Assembly (NCBI GenBank): GCA_964523395.1
Contig: CAZFXS010000006.1
Coordinates: 124,001 to 188,000, forward strand
Length of the DNA: 64,000 nucleotides
From: JANYJZ01 sp964523395
GTDB taxonomy: Bacteria > Bacteroidota > Ignavibacteria > UBA10030 > SZUA-254
Direction: 5' to 3'
Below are positions 8,909 through 17,203 of the stretch, in pieces. Position numbers and translations under genes: made by a program. The notes below the pieces were generated by a model, which saw only the letters and a list, made by a program, of their open reading frames with translations, searched no databases and was not told the DNA's origin. Positions within the stretch are counted from its first letter, which is position 1. Each line of letters opens with the position of its first letter.

Positions 8909-9523
8909 CTATTTGAGATGTTGTTGAACGATGTTCCATATTTCCTTTTGAATTTTTTCGATGTTTCGGGTACCGTCTATGACTTTTACCCGGTTTGGTT
9001 CGTTCTGAGCGATAGCAAGAAAGCCTTTCCGTACATTTTCAAAAAAATGCGCCCCGGCGGACTCCATTCTATCTGCGGAGATGCCGGATTGTTCTCTGCG
9101 GTGCGTAACCTCCTTGACACTTACATCAATAACAAAAGTGACATTTGGAACTGTTCCCGCGATCGCAACGCGTGTAATTGACGCAATGTCACCGGGATCT
9201 ATTCCTCTTCCGTAGCCCTGATACGCAGTTGTTGAATCATAAAACCTGTCGCAAACAACAATCTTTTTTTGCGCAAGAGCCGGGATAATAACTTGCCGGA
9301 CCAGCTGTGAGCGGGCAGCGGAAAAGAGCAACAGTTCAGCAACGGGTGACATTTCGATGTGAGCTTTGTCGAGGAGGATAGAACGGATTTTTTCCGACAA
9401 CTCGGTTCCGCCCGGTTCACGGAGAAAAAGAACATCCTTACCGCTGCTCGTTAGCTTTTCAACCAGGAGTTTTGCCTGCGTAGACTTTCCGGAGTAATCT
9501 ATGCCTTCAAATGTTATAAACAT
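8909..9523 (-). CDS. tmk: thymidylate kinase
   Basis: dTMP kinase, converting dTMP to dTDP in dTTP synthesis. The protein opens with MFITFEGIDYSGKSTQAK, containing the P-loop. It also has the family DR-type motif (VCDRFYDSTTAYQGYGRG) and a lid segment (REQSGISADRMES). An in-frame TTG lies 30 bases upstream, but ATG 9523 places the P-loop at the usual distance from the N-terminus and is preferred. About 204 residues, normal for the family. It is essential, and the adjacent deoxynucleoside kinase makes this a small nucleotide-metabolism neighbourhood. Confidence 0.93.
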   Translation of the reverse strand: MFITFEGIDYSGKSTQAKLLVEKLTSSGKDVLFLREPGGTELSEKIRSILLDKAHIEMSPVAELLLFSAARSQLVRQVIIPALAQKKIVVCDRFYDSTTAYQGYGRGIDPGDIASITRVAIAGTVPNVTFVIDVSVKEVTHRREQSGISADRMESAGAHFFENVRKGFLAIAQNEPNRVKVIDGTRNIEKIQKEIWNIVQQHLK

Positions 9524-9642
9524 TACGTCTGAATAAATGATATTATTGGGCAAGGTAACAAAAATCCCCCATTATTCAAACCCTTGCCTCTCTGTCATTT
9601 TTTCGTTATGTTAAAAAAGTTTTTTACGCAGTGAACCTTTGA

Positions 9643-10320
9643 ATGGCGCCAAAGAGTAAGAAGAATATACAAAAAAAACCACCCTCAGCATCCGGAACTC
9701 CCCAACAGGAAAAGAATCCGCACATTCCTGCAGGACGCACGGAATCCCGCGTTGAAGACGCCAAACTTATCCACCGCGCTCTGCGAGGCGACCAGTTTGC
9801 CTACAAGCAACTCATGAAGAAGTACCACGATCCGATTTTTAATGTCATCTACCGGATCGTTCATGACAAACAGCAGGTAGAAGACCTTACCCAGGAAACA
9901 TTCGTGAAAGCGTTCGCTTCACTCAAGAACTTCAATGAAGAGTACGCGTTTTCCACATGGCTCTATAAAATCGCGACAAACAGCAGTATTGATTACATCC
10001 GGAAGAAGAAACTCAATACCTTTTCTATCGATAAGCCGATCGCAATGGAGGAAAGCGATTACTCTTTTGAACTGCCTGATACCACGTATCAGCCCGACAA
10101 AAATATCATACAGAAACAGCAATCCAAGCTCATCGAGGACGCCATTGAGAAATTACCTGAAAAATATAAACGCGTCATTATTCTTCGCCACTCTGAAGAG
10201 CGGGATTACGCCGAAATCGCAAAAATGCTCAAATTACCCATTGGCACTGTAAAAGCCCATATTTTCCGGGCACGGGAGCTTTTGAACAAGTACCTCCGTG
10301 ATAAAGTCCATAATTATTGA
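9643..10320 (+). CDS. RNA polymerase ECF-type sigma factor
   Basis: A 225-residue sigma-70 family factor of the ECF class. After a ~35-residue basic, Pro-rich leader it has region 2 (about residues 48-115: QLMKKYHDPIFNVIYRIV, DLTQETFVKAFASL, FSTWLYKIATNSSIDYIRKKK). Region 4 (about 160-220) has the helix-turn-helix segment YAEIAKMLKLPIGTVKAHIFRARELL. Region 3 is absent. No anti-sigma gene is obvious next to it; the following gene encodes a membrane-anchored toast-rack-type protein on the same strand and may belong to the same regulon. The target promoters are unknown. Confidence 0.92.
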   Translation: MAPKSKKNIQKKPPSASGTPQQEKNPHIPAGRTESRVEDAKLIHRALRGDQFAYKQLMKKYHDPIFNVIYRIVHDKQQVEDLTQETFVKAFASLKNFNEEYAFSTWLYKIATNSSIDYIRKKKLNTFSIDKPIAMEESDYSFELPDTTYQPDKNIIQKQQSKLIEDAIEKLPEKYKRVIILRHSEERDYAEIAKMLKLPIGTVKAHIFRARELLNKYLRDKVHNY

Positions 10321-10362
10321 AACAAGACACCCACATTCTACGTAGAGGTGTATGGAATAAGC

Positions 10363-11253
10363 ATGAAACTCAACAAACTTACATATGGCCTGGGACTTGC
10401 CCTCCTGTTCTTTACAGTTACAGGTTTTTTTGTTTACAAAGTCACTCATACGTACCACAAATCGTTTCCGCTTTCCAATGAGCGCGAGCTCAAGGTAACG
10501 CTGGAAGCCGGATACGGCACCGTTAATGTTTCAAAGGGTGATCAATCCGCGGTTCTCGACGCAACAATTGAGACGGAAAATGATGTTGACCAGACACAGT
10601 TTATTGATTATTCAAAACGAGACGGTATCGGATATCTTAGCGTTAATGTAAACAATGATGGTGAACGCCGTTCTGAAGGCAAAAAACGGTCGATTCACTT
10701 TGACGGATTCGAATCGAACGACTGGACACTTCACTTTACGGATGCTATCCCGATATCCTATGACATCGAACTGGGATTGGGAAAGGGTAACTTTGATTTC
10801 ACCGGCCTGAAAGTAAAAGATTTGAATCTTTCTGCAGGCGCCAGCAGTGTTGATTTACGATTTGATAAGCTTAACAAGAATGTCATTGAAGACTTTACAA
10901 TTGAATCGGGTCTCAGCAAATTCCACGGCGACAACCTTTGCAACGCAAACTTTAATCACTTGAAGTTTGAGGGCGGTGTGGGAAGTTATTCGCTTGATTT
11001 CGGCGGCGAGTTAAAAAAGGAAGTTGACGTTGACATTGAAGTCGGGCTGGGTTCATTGACAATCATTATCCCCAACGATATCGGCGCGCACATCATGTAC
11101 GAGAAAAACTGGATTTCCCACATCGAACTTGACAACGACATCGATGAACGCGAAGAGAACAATTATTACACTTCCAATTATTATTCCTCAAAAGGAAAGA
11201 TTAACTTTCGGGTCGAGGCGGGATTCGGAAGTGTAAAGATTAAACGGCAATAA
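10363..11253 (+). CDS. membrane-anchored toast-rack/LiaF-like beta-repeat protein
   Basis: A roughly 296-residue protein with one N-terminal membrane helix (about residues 8-27 from ATG). The rest is all-beta and built from repeated Gly-rich strands (LEAGYGTVNVSKGD, LGLGKGNFDFTGL, LSAGASSVDLRFDKL, EGGVGSYSLDFGGEL, EVGLGSLTIIIP, EAGFGSVKI). This pattern is typical of toast_rack/LiaF-type domains found next to ECF sigma factors and envelope stress systems. ATG 10363 is preferred over the in-frame GTG 15 bases upstream because it sits directly before the basic n-region of the membrane helix. The 42-base spacing from the sigma factor gene suggests an operon and a possible envelope-stress role (inference). 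Confidence 0.7.
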   Translation: MKLNKLTYGLGLALLFFTVTGFFVYKVTHTYHKSFPLSNERELKVTLEAGYGTVNVSKGDQSAVLDATIETENDVDQTQFIDYSKRDGIGYLSVNVNNDGERRSEGKKRSIHFDGFESNDWTLHFTDAIPISYDIELGLGKGNFDFTGLKVKDLNLSAGASSVDLRFDKLNKNVIEDFTIESGLSKFHGDNLCNANFNHLKFEGGVGSYSLDFGGELKKEVDVDIEVGLGSLTIIIPNDIGAHIMYEKNWISHIELDNDIDEREENNYYTSNYYSSKGKINFRVEAGFGSVKIKRQ

Positions 11254-11279
11254 ATCTCTCCATCCACTCTTTTTACCAT

Positions 11280-13976
11280 TTATTTTCCAAATCTGTAGTA
11301 CAATCCCCACCGTTGCAGCAGAGAATAATCGTTCCGCTTTAACAACGAAAGTATCGCTAACCGGTATGCATCGTTCACGGGCAATCCAGCAGTAAGATTT
11401 GTGTAGAACACTTCACCGAAGTATCGTTTCGCTTTCCGGTCGCCCCTCCACATTGTCGCAATGACAGCCCGCGAGCCATTAACGAGCATGAGATTAGGAA
11501 TATAGCGCGCGAGCATTCCCGGGGTAGCGCTGACATTGCTCAGCAGTGTGACCTGACAAGCGGGAAGCTGTAACAGTTCACCGATTGAAACCTGTTTTAA
11601 TCTGTCCGGAACAGTACCGTCAGCAAGCGTAATGGAGGAACGCACCGGTAAACGGTGATCCAACGAAATTTCCGCGTTGATGTGTAACAGATCGTACGAA
11701 GCCTGAGAAAGATTATGAAATGTCGCGGCTGTGTCAAAGAACATCAACGACTTATCGTAGAAACTGCGAATGTCTTTCAATTCATATTCCACATCCCAGT
11801 TTGTCGTACCGGGATGACCAAAGCCCGCTACAGTCCGCACAGCCTGTTCCGGGAGTTGTGAAAACAACAACGCCGATGCAGACGGTAAATAGTTAATGGG
11901 AAATCGTTCTATAAACGGACTGTATCTGCTCTCTATGTTATGTCCTGATGCATCGATACTCATTGTCTGACGCGGTCCCAATGCATGAACAGGAATCCAG
12001 TCGAATTCTCTCGGTAACACAATGTACAGTTGCCGGGCGGATTGCAGTTCAAAAAGTACCGGGGTAATAAACATTGAATAGAGTTCCGCGGAAAGATCCT
12101 TCATCCTTCGAACATTGTACGCGGTACTTCCTCCGGCACCATCTCCTGATGATGACAGAGTACGGATGACAGCGTTAAATTCCGATACCAGAGAGAGAAG
12201 GCTGCTCCGTTCAATAGTTACTTTTTTCAAAGTGACGGAATCTTTTTCAACAACAAGAATGTAGAGATATTTTGGAGAGATGATGTACTCAAGTAAAACT
12301 GTGTTTAATGCCAATGAATCACGGACAGTCTGCAGTGGAACATCCTGCCGTGTCAATAGCCAGCTCACGGGTGACAACAGATTCATATCGGCTACGGACC
12401 GGGTATACTCTCCCCTGTATTTTTCCAAAGCTTCTTTTAACGCAGTGGATTGTTCCCCGGCAATCTGCTCTTTTTTATCAATCAGAGAAGTAATTTCGCA
12501 TTGAAGTCTGTTTACACTTTTTTGTTTCCATAAACAACGCTCCACCGCCGAAGATAACTGCTTGTCCTGTAGTGCAAGCTCAATGTGCGAGAAGAATTCC
12601 GATTGATCATGCAGTATTGAACGTTCTGCAAGCTCGAAAGCGCCAGGCACATTATTCTGTGAGCAGTATAGAGAAACCAATGTTCCATACCAATCAAGCT
12701 GTTCAACTTCGAAGATTACATCAATCATTTTGTGTTGAACTGTCGATGATGAGAATTGCGCGGAATGCCGTTCATATACGTCAAGCGCTTGCTTGTACGA
12801 GGAGATCGCCATTGCCTCATCATTCCGGCTTTCTTCAAATCTGCCAATGAGATATGAAGCAAGCGCGTCTGCAGCAGCAATTCCCCGGGCACGCGCGTAA
12901 TCCCGAATGTCGCCGCATTTTTTGTACAGTTCCTGCACTACAGAAAGGGGTGTTCTGGTATTTGCCAGTTTCCAGTCGCATGCGATAATGCTTAACGAAA
13001 GTAACTGGGCATCGACATCACTCCCGGAACCCTCAGCCTGTTGTAAGGCTTCAGAGTAATAGCGTTTCGCGTCGCCAAACTGACGCAATTGATACGCAAT
13101 ATTGCCAAGTGAGGCCAGTAATTCCCTTGCAAGCACAGGATGAGCCGAAGGCTCAAGCATACTCAACGCCTGGGAATAAATCCGTAAGGCACTATCAGGA
13201 TGAGAGACAGACTCCTGATACTGACCAAAGTTTAAATACGAAAGAACCAATCCCTCATTGTCGCGGCTCTTTGCAAAAAATTCTTTCCATTCCCTGAAGG
13301 CGTCACGCATTTCTTTGTCACGTCCCGCCATGCGAAACATTTCGGCTTGCAATGTTACAATCGAGTGCTGCTGGGTTTTGTTCGAATCAATACTATTGAG
13401 CCTTTTTATTTCACTAATCGTACGCATAGCACGGTCAATATTCCCGATCCTCCAATCAGCGTTTGCCGAAAGAAACAGCGCGTCAAACAGCATTTTTGTA
13501 TCGGAAAACACTTTTGCCGCCGCCGCGGCTTCCGAAGCCAAAACCTGGCTTAGTTTGTATTCCTGCATGTTAAAATAAAATTTTGACAGAGAAAATTTAT
13601 TCAGGCGCTCAAGCCGTTTATCGCTTGCTTCTCTTGCATAAAGCATCGATGTCCTGTAATCCGCCAATGCGCTGTCATATTGACCAAGTTGTTCCCTGCA
13701 CCGCGCTCTCATATAGAGATTCTCTGCAACAAGAGAATCCAATCCCAATTCAAAACCTGTCGGAAGATTATCATCAAGCAACTGCAGCGACTCGCTATAT
13801 TTTCCTTCATGTAATAATTGTTCTGCTTGAGTGGTATACTCCATCATTTTTTGTGTTCGCAGGGATGAATCATTCCCACATCCACTCTCAAAGAAAAGCA
13901 AAATGAAACTGCCTGCGAAAAGAAGAAAAAACCTCGTTACAGGAAAGCGCCGGGTATGGAGTCGAGTGTACGTCAT
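11280..13976 (-). CDS. TPR-repeat lipoprotein with degenerate CHAT domain
   Basis: A roughly 898-residue exported protein. The N-terminus is a hydrophobic segment ending in FFESGCG, compatible with a lipoprotein. Residues ~40-430 are tetratricopeptide repeats, followed by a coiled region. The C-terminal ~280 residues are a CHAT (caspase-like) domain: LYIVLPREFDWIPVHAL, YLPSASALLF, YDLLHINAE with the catalytic-position His, and VNGSRAVIATMWRGD. The usual LSACET segment reads LLSNVSATPG, so the catalytic Cys is missing and the domain is probably a pseudoprotease. ATG 13976 is preferred to TTG 14018 because it begins a basic n-region. It converges on the toast-rack gene. Confidence 0.82.
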   Translation of the reverse strand: MTYTRLHTRRFPVTRFFLLFAGSFILLFFESGCGNDSSLRTQKMMEYTTQAEQLLHEGKYSESLQLLDDNLPTGFELGLDSLVAENLYMRARCREQLGQYDSALADYRTSMLYAREASDKRLERLNKFSLSKFYFNMQEYKLSQVLASEAAAAAKVFSDTKMLFDALFLSANADWRIGNIDRAMRTISEIKRLNSIDSNKTQQHSIVTLQAEMFRMAGRDKEMRDAFREWKEFFAKSRDNEGLVLSYLNFGQYQESVSHPDSALRIYSQALSMLEPSAHPVLARELLASLGNIAYQLRQFGDAKRYYSEALQQAEGSGSDVDAQLLSLSIIACDWKLANTRTPLSVVQELYKKCGDIRDYARARGIAAADALASYLIGRFEESRNDEAMAISSYKQALDVYERHSAQFSSSTVQHKMIDVIFEVEQLDWYGTLVSLYCSQNNVPGAFELAERSILHDQSEFFSHIELALQDKQLSSAVERCLWKQKSVNRLQCEITSLIDKKEQIAGEQSTALKEALEKYRGEYTRSVADMNLLSPVSWLLTRQDVPLQTVRDSLALNTVLLEYIISPKYLYILVVEKDSVTLKKVTIERSSLLSLVSEFNAVIRTLSSSGDGAGGSTAYNVRRMKDLSAELYSMFITPVLFELQSARQLYIVLPREFDWIPVHALGPRQTMSIDASGHNIESRYSPFIERFPINYLPSASALLFSQLPEQAVRTVAGFGHPGTTNWDVEYELKDIRSFYDKSLMFFDTAATFHNLSQASYDLLHINAEISLDHRLPVRSSITLADGTVPDRLKQVSIGELLQLPACQVTLLSNVSATPGMLARYIPNLMLVNGSRAVIATMWRGDRKAKRYFGEVFYTNLTAGLPVNDAYRLAILSLLKRNDYSLLQRWGLYYRFGK

Positions 13977-14139
13977 CAATAGTGGAGTGAATATATCAAA
14001 GTCAAAATGAACAAACAAAAAGCAATTTCATCGGCATCTTTCCCTCGTTCGTATCCATTTTCCCGCATATAAATTGCGGAGAATATCGCGAAAATCATTC
14101 AATAGTTGCACGTTCGGGTGATATTCATCACTCCATGAA

Positions 14140-14168
14140 TTGTTCTTACAAACCGGAATAAATACTAT
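14140..14168 (+). promoter_or_regulatory. sigma-70-like promoter upstream of the beta-barrel gene
   Basis: TTGTTC at 14140-14145 and TACTAT at 14163-14168 are separated by 17 bases, a standard -35/-10 arrangement, about 26 bases before the ATG of the next gene. The call rests on pattern only; this phylum often uses different spacing and consensus. Confidence 0.35.
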
Positions 14169-14194
14169 AGAACAGAAATTGAAGGGTAAGAATT

Positions 14195-15094
14195 ATGAAA
14201 ATACGACTGAAAAAGATTTTATGTATAGCAATTGGAATCGCGCTTCCGGTGCTTTCCGCACGCGGACAGAGCCAGCTGGAAGACGCGATTAAACAGCTAT
14301 CCTCAGAGAATGTGCGGGGATATCTTCAACCGTTTATTGACGGATTTGGCGCTAATCTGAATTCAGGCCTGATGCGTCCCGCAAATATCACTACAATGGG
14401 ACTCGGCCTGAAATTTGAAGTTGTCGGCGTGGGGACATTAATCAACAGCAGTGAAAAATCGTATACTGCAACCCCGCCGGAACCATTTGACCAGACACCT
14501 GTTCAAACTGCTACTATTTTCGGGGATCGCGGTACAGTAGTTACCGGACCGGGCGGTTTAGAGTATCAGTTCCAGAATGGGCAATTCAAAGCGCAGGTAA
14601 TCCCTGTCGCTATTCCGCAGGTGTTTGTCGGGAATTTGTTCGGAACGCAGGCAGTCGTGCGATATGCTGCCATACCGAAAATCGATGATTTCCCTGACGT
14701 GAATTTATTCGGCATCGGCGCACGGCATAGCATAAGCCAGTATATTCCGGAATCCCCCATAGATCTCGCCGCCGGGGTGTTCTATCAGAATCTCAGCATT
14801 GGCGACATTGTTGACGCGAAAACATTTAATGTCAACGCCCAGATCAGCAAATCGTTTTCCGTGCTGTCGCTCTATGGCGGTGTGCAGTATGAGACCTCCA
14901 ACATGAATGTGCACTATGTCTACACAGGCTCCGGACCGTTGCAAAACACCGCAATTAATCTTGATTTCAACGGAGAAAATAACATTCGCGGAACCGCCGG
15001 TTTGGGTTTGAATCTGGTTATCCTTCACATTAATACTGACATCAGTATCGGCAAGGTAAAAGCGGTAAGCGCCGGGATAGGATTTGGCTTATGA
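14195..15094 (+). CDS. exported beta-barrel protein (DUF6588-like)
   Basis: A 299-residue protein with a signal peptide (cleavage likely after SARGQ, about residue 25). The mature part has many alternating hydrophobic/polar strands rich in Gly and aromatic residues and ends in GIGFGL, a typical outer-membrane beta-barrel terminus. The layout (helical start QLEDAIKQLSSENVRGYLQPFIDGFGANLNSGL, then barrel strands) resembles the DUF6588 family; that assignment is from memory and is not certain. The next gene overlaps its stop by four bases, so the two products are probably made together and may interact at the outer membrane. Confidence 0.65.
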   Translation: MKIRLKKILCIAIGIALPVLSARGQSQLEDAIKQLSSENVRGYLQPFIDGFGANLNSGLMRPANITTMGLGLKFEVVGVGTLINSSEKSYTATPPEPFDQTPVQTATIFGDRGTVVTGPGGLEYQFQNGQFKAQVIPVAIPQVFVGNLFGTQAVVRYAAIPKIDDFPDVNLFGIGARHSISQYIPESPIDLAAGVFYQNLSIGDIVDAKTFNVNAQISKSFSVLSLYGGVQYETSNMNVHYVYTGSGPLQNTAINLDFNGENNIRGTAGLGLNLVILHINTDISIGKVKAVSAGIGFGL

Positions 15095-15639
15095 TAAAAA
15101 CAGTTTTCACATTATTGTTTATACTTGGACTCGGACTTTCCGGCGGATGCGAGTTTGCGAACAATCCGCTCCTGGTGGATGGCGCATTTGTCAATGCCGC
15201 GTTCCGTGTTGACCAGGAAGGGCTACCTGCGAATTTCCCGTTCGGCATTTCCTCAACCGTTCATCTCAATGATATTCTCGATAACGTGGACGGTATTGCC
15301 GATTCGATAAAAATCTATAATATCACGGTAAAAATAGATAGCGTTACCGGAAGCACTCCCCCAACTGCAGCAATAACGAGCACAACAAGGCTTGACGGGA
15401 ATACATTATTTTCAATCAATAATGTTTTATTGTCAAGCTTGAGCACAGAGCGATCAATTTTTGATAATTCCTTGCCCGGGTTTTCTTTCAGCTCGTCCGG
15501 AGTTCAATATCTCATCAGCAAGCTCCGTGAAAATCCTCCACCCGATGTAAACGTCGCTGTCAGCGGAAGTTCAAATTCAAGTTCGCTCCACTTTACGCTG
15601 AAAGTAAAATTTTATACGCAGGTGTATACATCTCCCTAG
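15091..15639 (+). CDS. small exported lipoprotein, function unknown
   Basis: A 182-residue protein with a clear lipoprotein signal peptide (hydrophobic core, then GLSGGC with Cys20). The mature part is Ser/Asn-rich and predicted to be mostly beta strand, with no recognised motif. It overlaps the beta-barrel gene by ATGA, implying translational coupling, and is followed by a strong terminator shared with the convergent gene. I do not recognise the family; a partner lipoprotein for the barrel is a guess from gene order. Confidence 0.6.
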   Translation: MIKTVFTLLFILGLGLSGGCEFANNPLLVDGAFVNAAFRVDQEGLPANFPFGISSTVHLNDILDNVDGIADSIKIYNITVKIDSVTGSTPPTAAITSTTRLDGNTLFSINNVLLSSLSTERSIFDNSLPGFSFSSSGVQYLISKLRENPPPDVNVAVSGSSNSSSLHFTLKVKFYTQVYTSP

Positions 15640-15660
15640 GTTCATAATTGCCGGTGTAAC

Positions 15661-15688
15661 AAAAAGCCCTCGATAAGGGGGCTTTTTT
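15661..15688. terminator. bidirectional Rho-independent terminator
   Basis: Nine-base-pair stem AAAAAGCCC / GGGCTTTTT with a nine-base loop, flanked by A and T runs, between the convergent lipoprotein and glycerophosphodiesterase genes. It can terminate transcription from either side. Confidence 0.85.
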
Positions 15689-16451
15689 ATTGAGTATCAA
15701 TCCACTGTTGGATTTTTACCGGATGGTTTGTAATCACCGCATCAATGCCATACCGTAGTGCCCGTTCAAACCGACGGCGGGAATTTACAGTGTATTCCGC
15801 CACCAGGAGGCCATTGTCATGCGCTCGGGCCGTAAGTCGCTTTTGCAGTGTCCGGCTCCCGAATATGATATAATCGCATTTCAGTTTCAGCGCTTTCTTT
15901 ACAGGCGAACGCGCTGTTTGTTTGAGCGGATGAAGAAGCATTCCGGTGATAATTGAAGGATAATTCTTTTTGGCGATTTCGATGAGAGAGTGATCGAAGG
16001 AAGAAAGCAGAACCTGACGCTCCATCCCTAAATGACAAATCAGTTCACAGCATTTTTGGAGAAGAACTTCCCCGCGGCGGCGGTTACGGTCGGGTTTCAT
16101 CTCCACATTCACACCGATCTTCCATTTCACTAACTGCAAGACCTCGTTCAGCAGAGGGATCGTTTGTGAAACAAACTCCTTTGCAAACCATGCACCAGCA
16201 CTGAGTGCGCGCAGTTCGTCGTGAGTGTAATTATGGATAAACCCTTTTCCATCAGTAGTTCTGGAAAGATGCGCATCATGAAAGACGACAAGCTCTTCAT
16301 CGCGCGTCAGCCGCACATCAAGCTCGATGGCGTCTGCCCCGTAGCGTATTGCCTGCCGGAACGCCGCCATTGTGTTTTCCGGTGCTGTGCCTGAAGAGCC
16401 GCGGTGTGCGACGATGAGAGGAGTATGATGAGGCTGCTTCCAGAAATTCAT
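15687..16451 (-). CDS. glycerophosphodiester phosphodiesterase
   Basis: A 254-residue GDPD-family phosphodiesterase that releases glycerol-3-phosphate from glycerophosphodiesters. The TIM-barrel active-site residues are visible: HRG at 16-18 (IVAHRGSSGTAPENT), the ELD metal ligands at 43-45 (AIELDVRLTRD) and His58 in VVFHDAHLSRTTDG. No signal peptide is seen, so it is probably cytoplasmic (UgpQ-like). It ends inside the shared terminator region, and adk lies about 70 bases upstream on the same strand. Confidence 0.93.
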   Translation of the reverse strand: MNFWKQPHHTPLIVAHRGSSGTAPENTMAAFRQAIRYGADAIELDVRLTRDEELVVFHDAHLSRTTDGKGFIHNYTHDELRALSAGAWFAKEFVSQTIPLLNEVLQLVKWKIGVNVEMKPDRNRRRGEVLLQKCCELICHLGMERQVLLSSFDHSLIEIAKKNYPSIITGMLLHPLKQTARSPVKKALKLKCDYIIFGSRTLQKRLTARAHDNGLLVAEYTVNSRRRFERALRYGIDAVITNHPVKIQQWIDTQ

Positions 16452-16522
16452 TAACTAATCTGAAGATTTATTCCAGCTCGGTAACCCTATCCAATTGAGA
16501 GAGGGAATGGAGTAAGGGTAAA

Positions 16523-17170
16523 TTATGCTTTTCCCAACAGCTTCAAAATATTCTTATTCACATCCTCTATGCTTCCGCCGGCATCCACATTTTTAAGCAC
16601 ACCTGATTTTTGATAATATTCTTTTACCGGCGCGGTGGATTGGGAATAGACCGACAGCCGCTTGCGGATGGTTTCCGGTTTGTCGTCATCGCGCTGATAC
16701 AATTCCCCGCCACACTTAGGACACTTAGCCTGATCAGCGAGCTTATCAATTTCAAGATTATAGATTGTCCCGCAACTTTTACAGGTAAGCCGCTTGCTCA
16801 GCCGGTGAACAACTTCTTCATTGTCAATTTCCATATTGATAACGCTGTCAATGGTAATGCGCAATTCATTCAGCAATGTGGTTAGTGCCTGCGCCTGAGG
16901 AACAGTACGCGGAAAACCGTCGAGGATAAATCCGTTTTTGCATTTGGGAGATTGCAACACATCGCGGATAATGCCGACCATAATATCATCGGACACCAAT
17001 TGTCCGGCATTCATGATTTCTTTCGCTTTTTTCCCGAGCTCAGTCCCGGCGGCAACTGCTTCGCGAAGCATGTCACCTGTGGAGATTTGCGGGATATGTA
17101 ATTTCGCCGAGAGGAGTTTTGCTTGTGTTCCTTTGCCGACTCCCGGCGGTCCAAATAATATCAACCTCAT
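16523..17170 (-). CDS. adk: adenylate kinase
   Basis: Adenylate kinase (ATP + AMP to 2 ADP), 215 residues, long-lid form. P-loop GPPGVGKGT at residues 7-15, AMP-binding segments TGDMLREAV and GFILDGFPRT, and a zinc-binding lid with Cys130, Cys133, Cys150 and Cys153 (CKSCG...CPKCG), typical of Gram-positive and many FCB enzymes. It is followed 70 bases later by the GDPD gene and preceded by the M1 aminopeptidase gene on the same strand. Confidence 0.97.
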   Translation of the reverse strand: MRLILFGPPGVGKGTQAKLLSAKLHIPQISTGDMLREAVAAGTELGKKAKEIMNAGQLVSDDIMVGIIRDVLQSPKCKNGFILDGFPRTVPQAQALTTLLNELRITIDSVINMEIDNEEVVHRLSKRLTCKSCGTIYNLEIDKLADQAKCPKCGGELYQRDDDKPETIRKRLSVYSQSTAPVKEYYQKSGVLKNVDAGGSIEDVNKNILKLLGKA

Positions 17171-17203
17171 TGTTATTCCTTTCTCAATACAACATTGTAT
17201 TCG

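Noticed and set aside
8903..9181. Plus-strand protein opposite tmk
   Set aside because: It is an antisense frame of tmk with no family match and no ribosome binding site.
15661..15688. Small RNA or riboswitch between convergent genes
   Set aside because: Only a simple stem with A/T runs is present, fully explained as a shared terminator.
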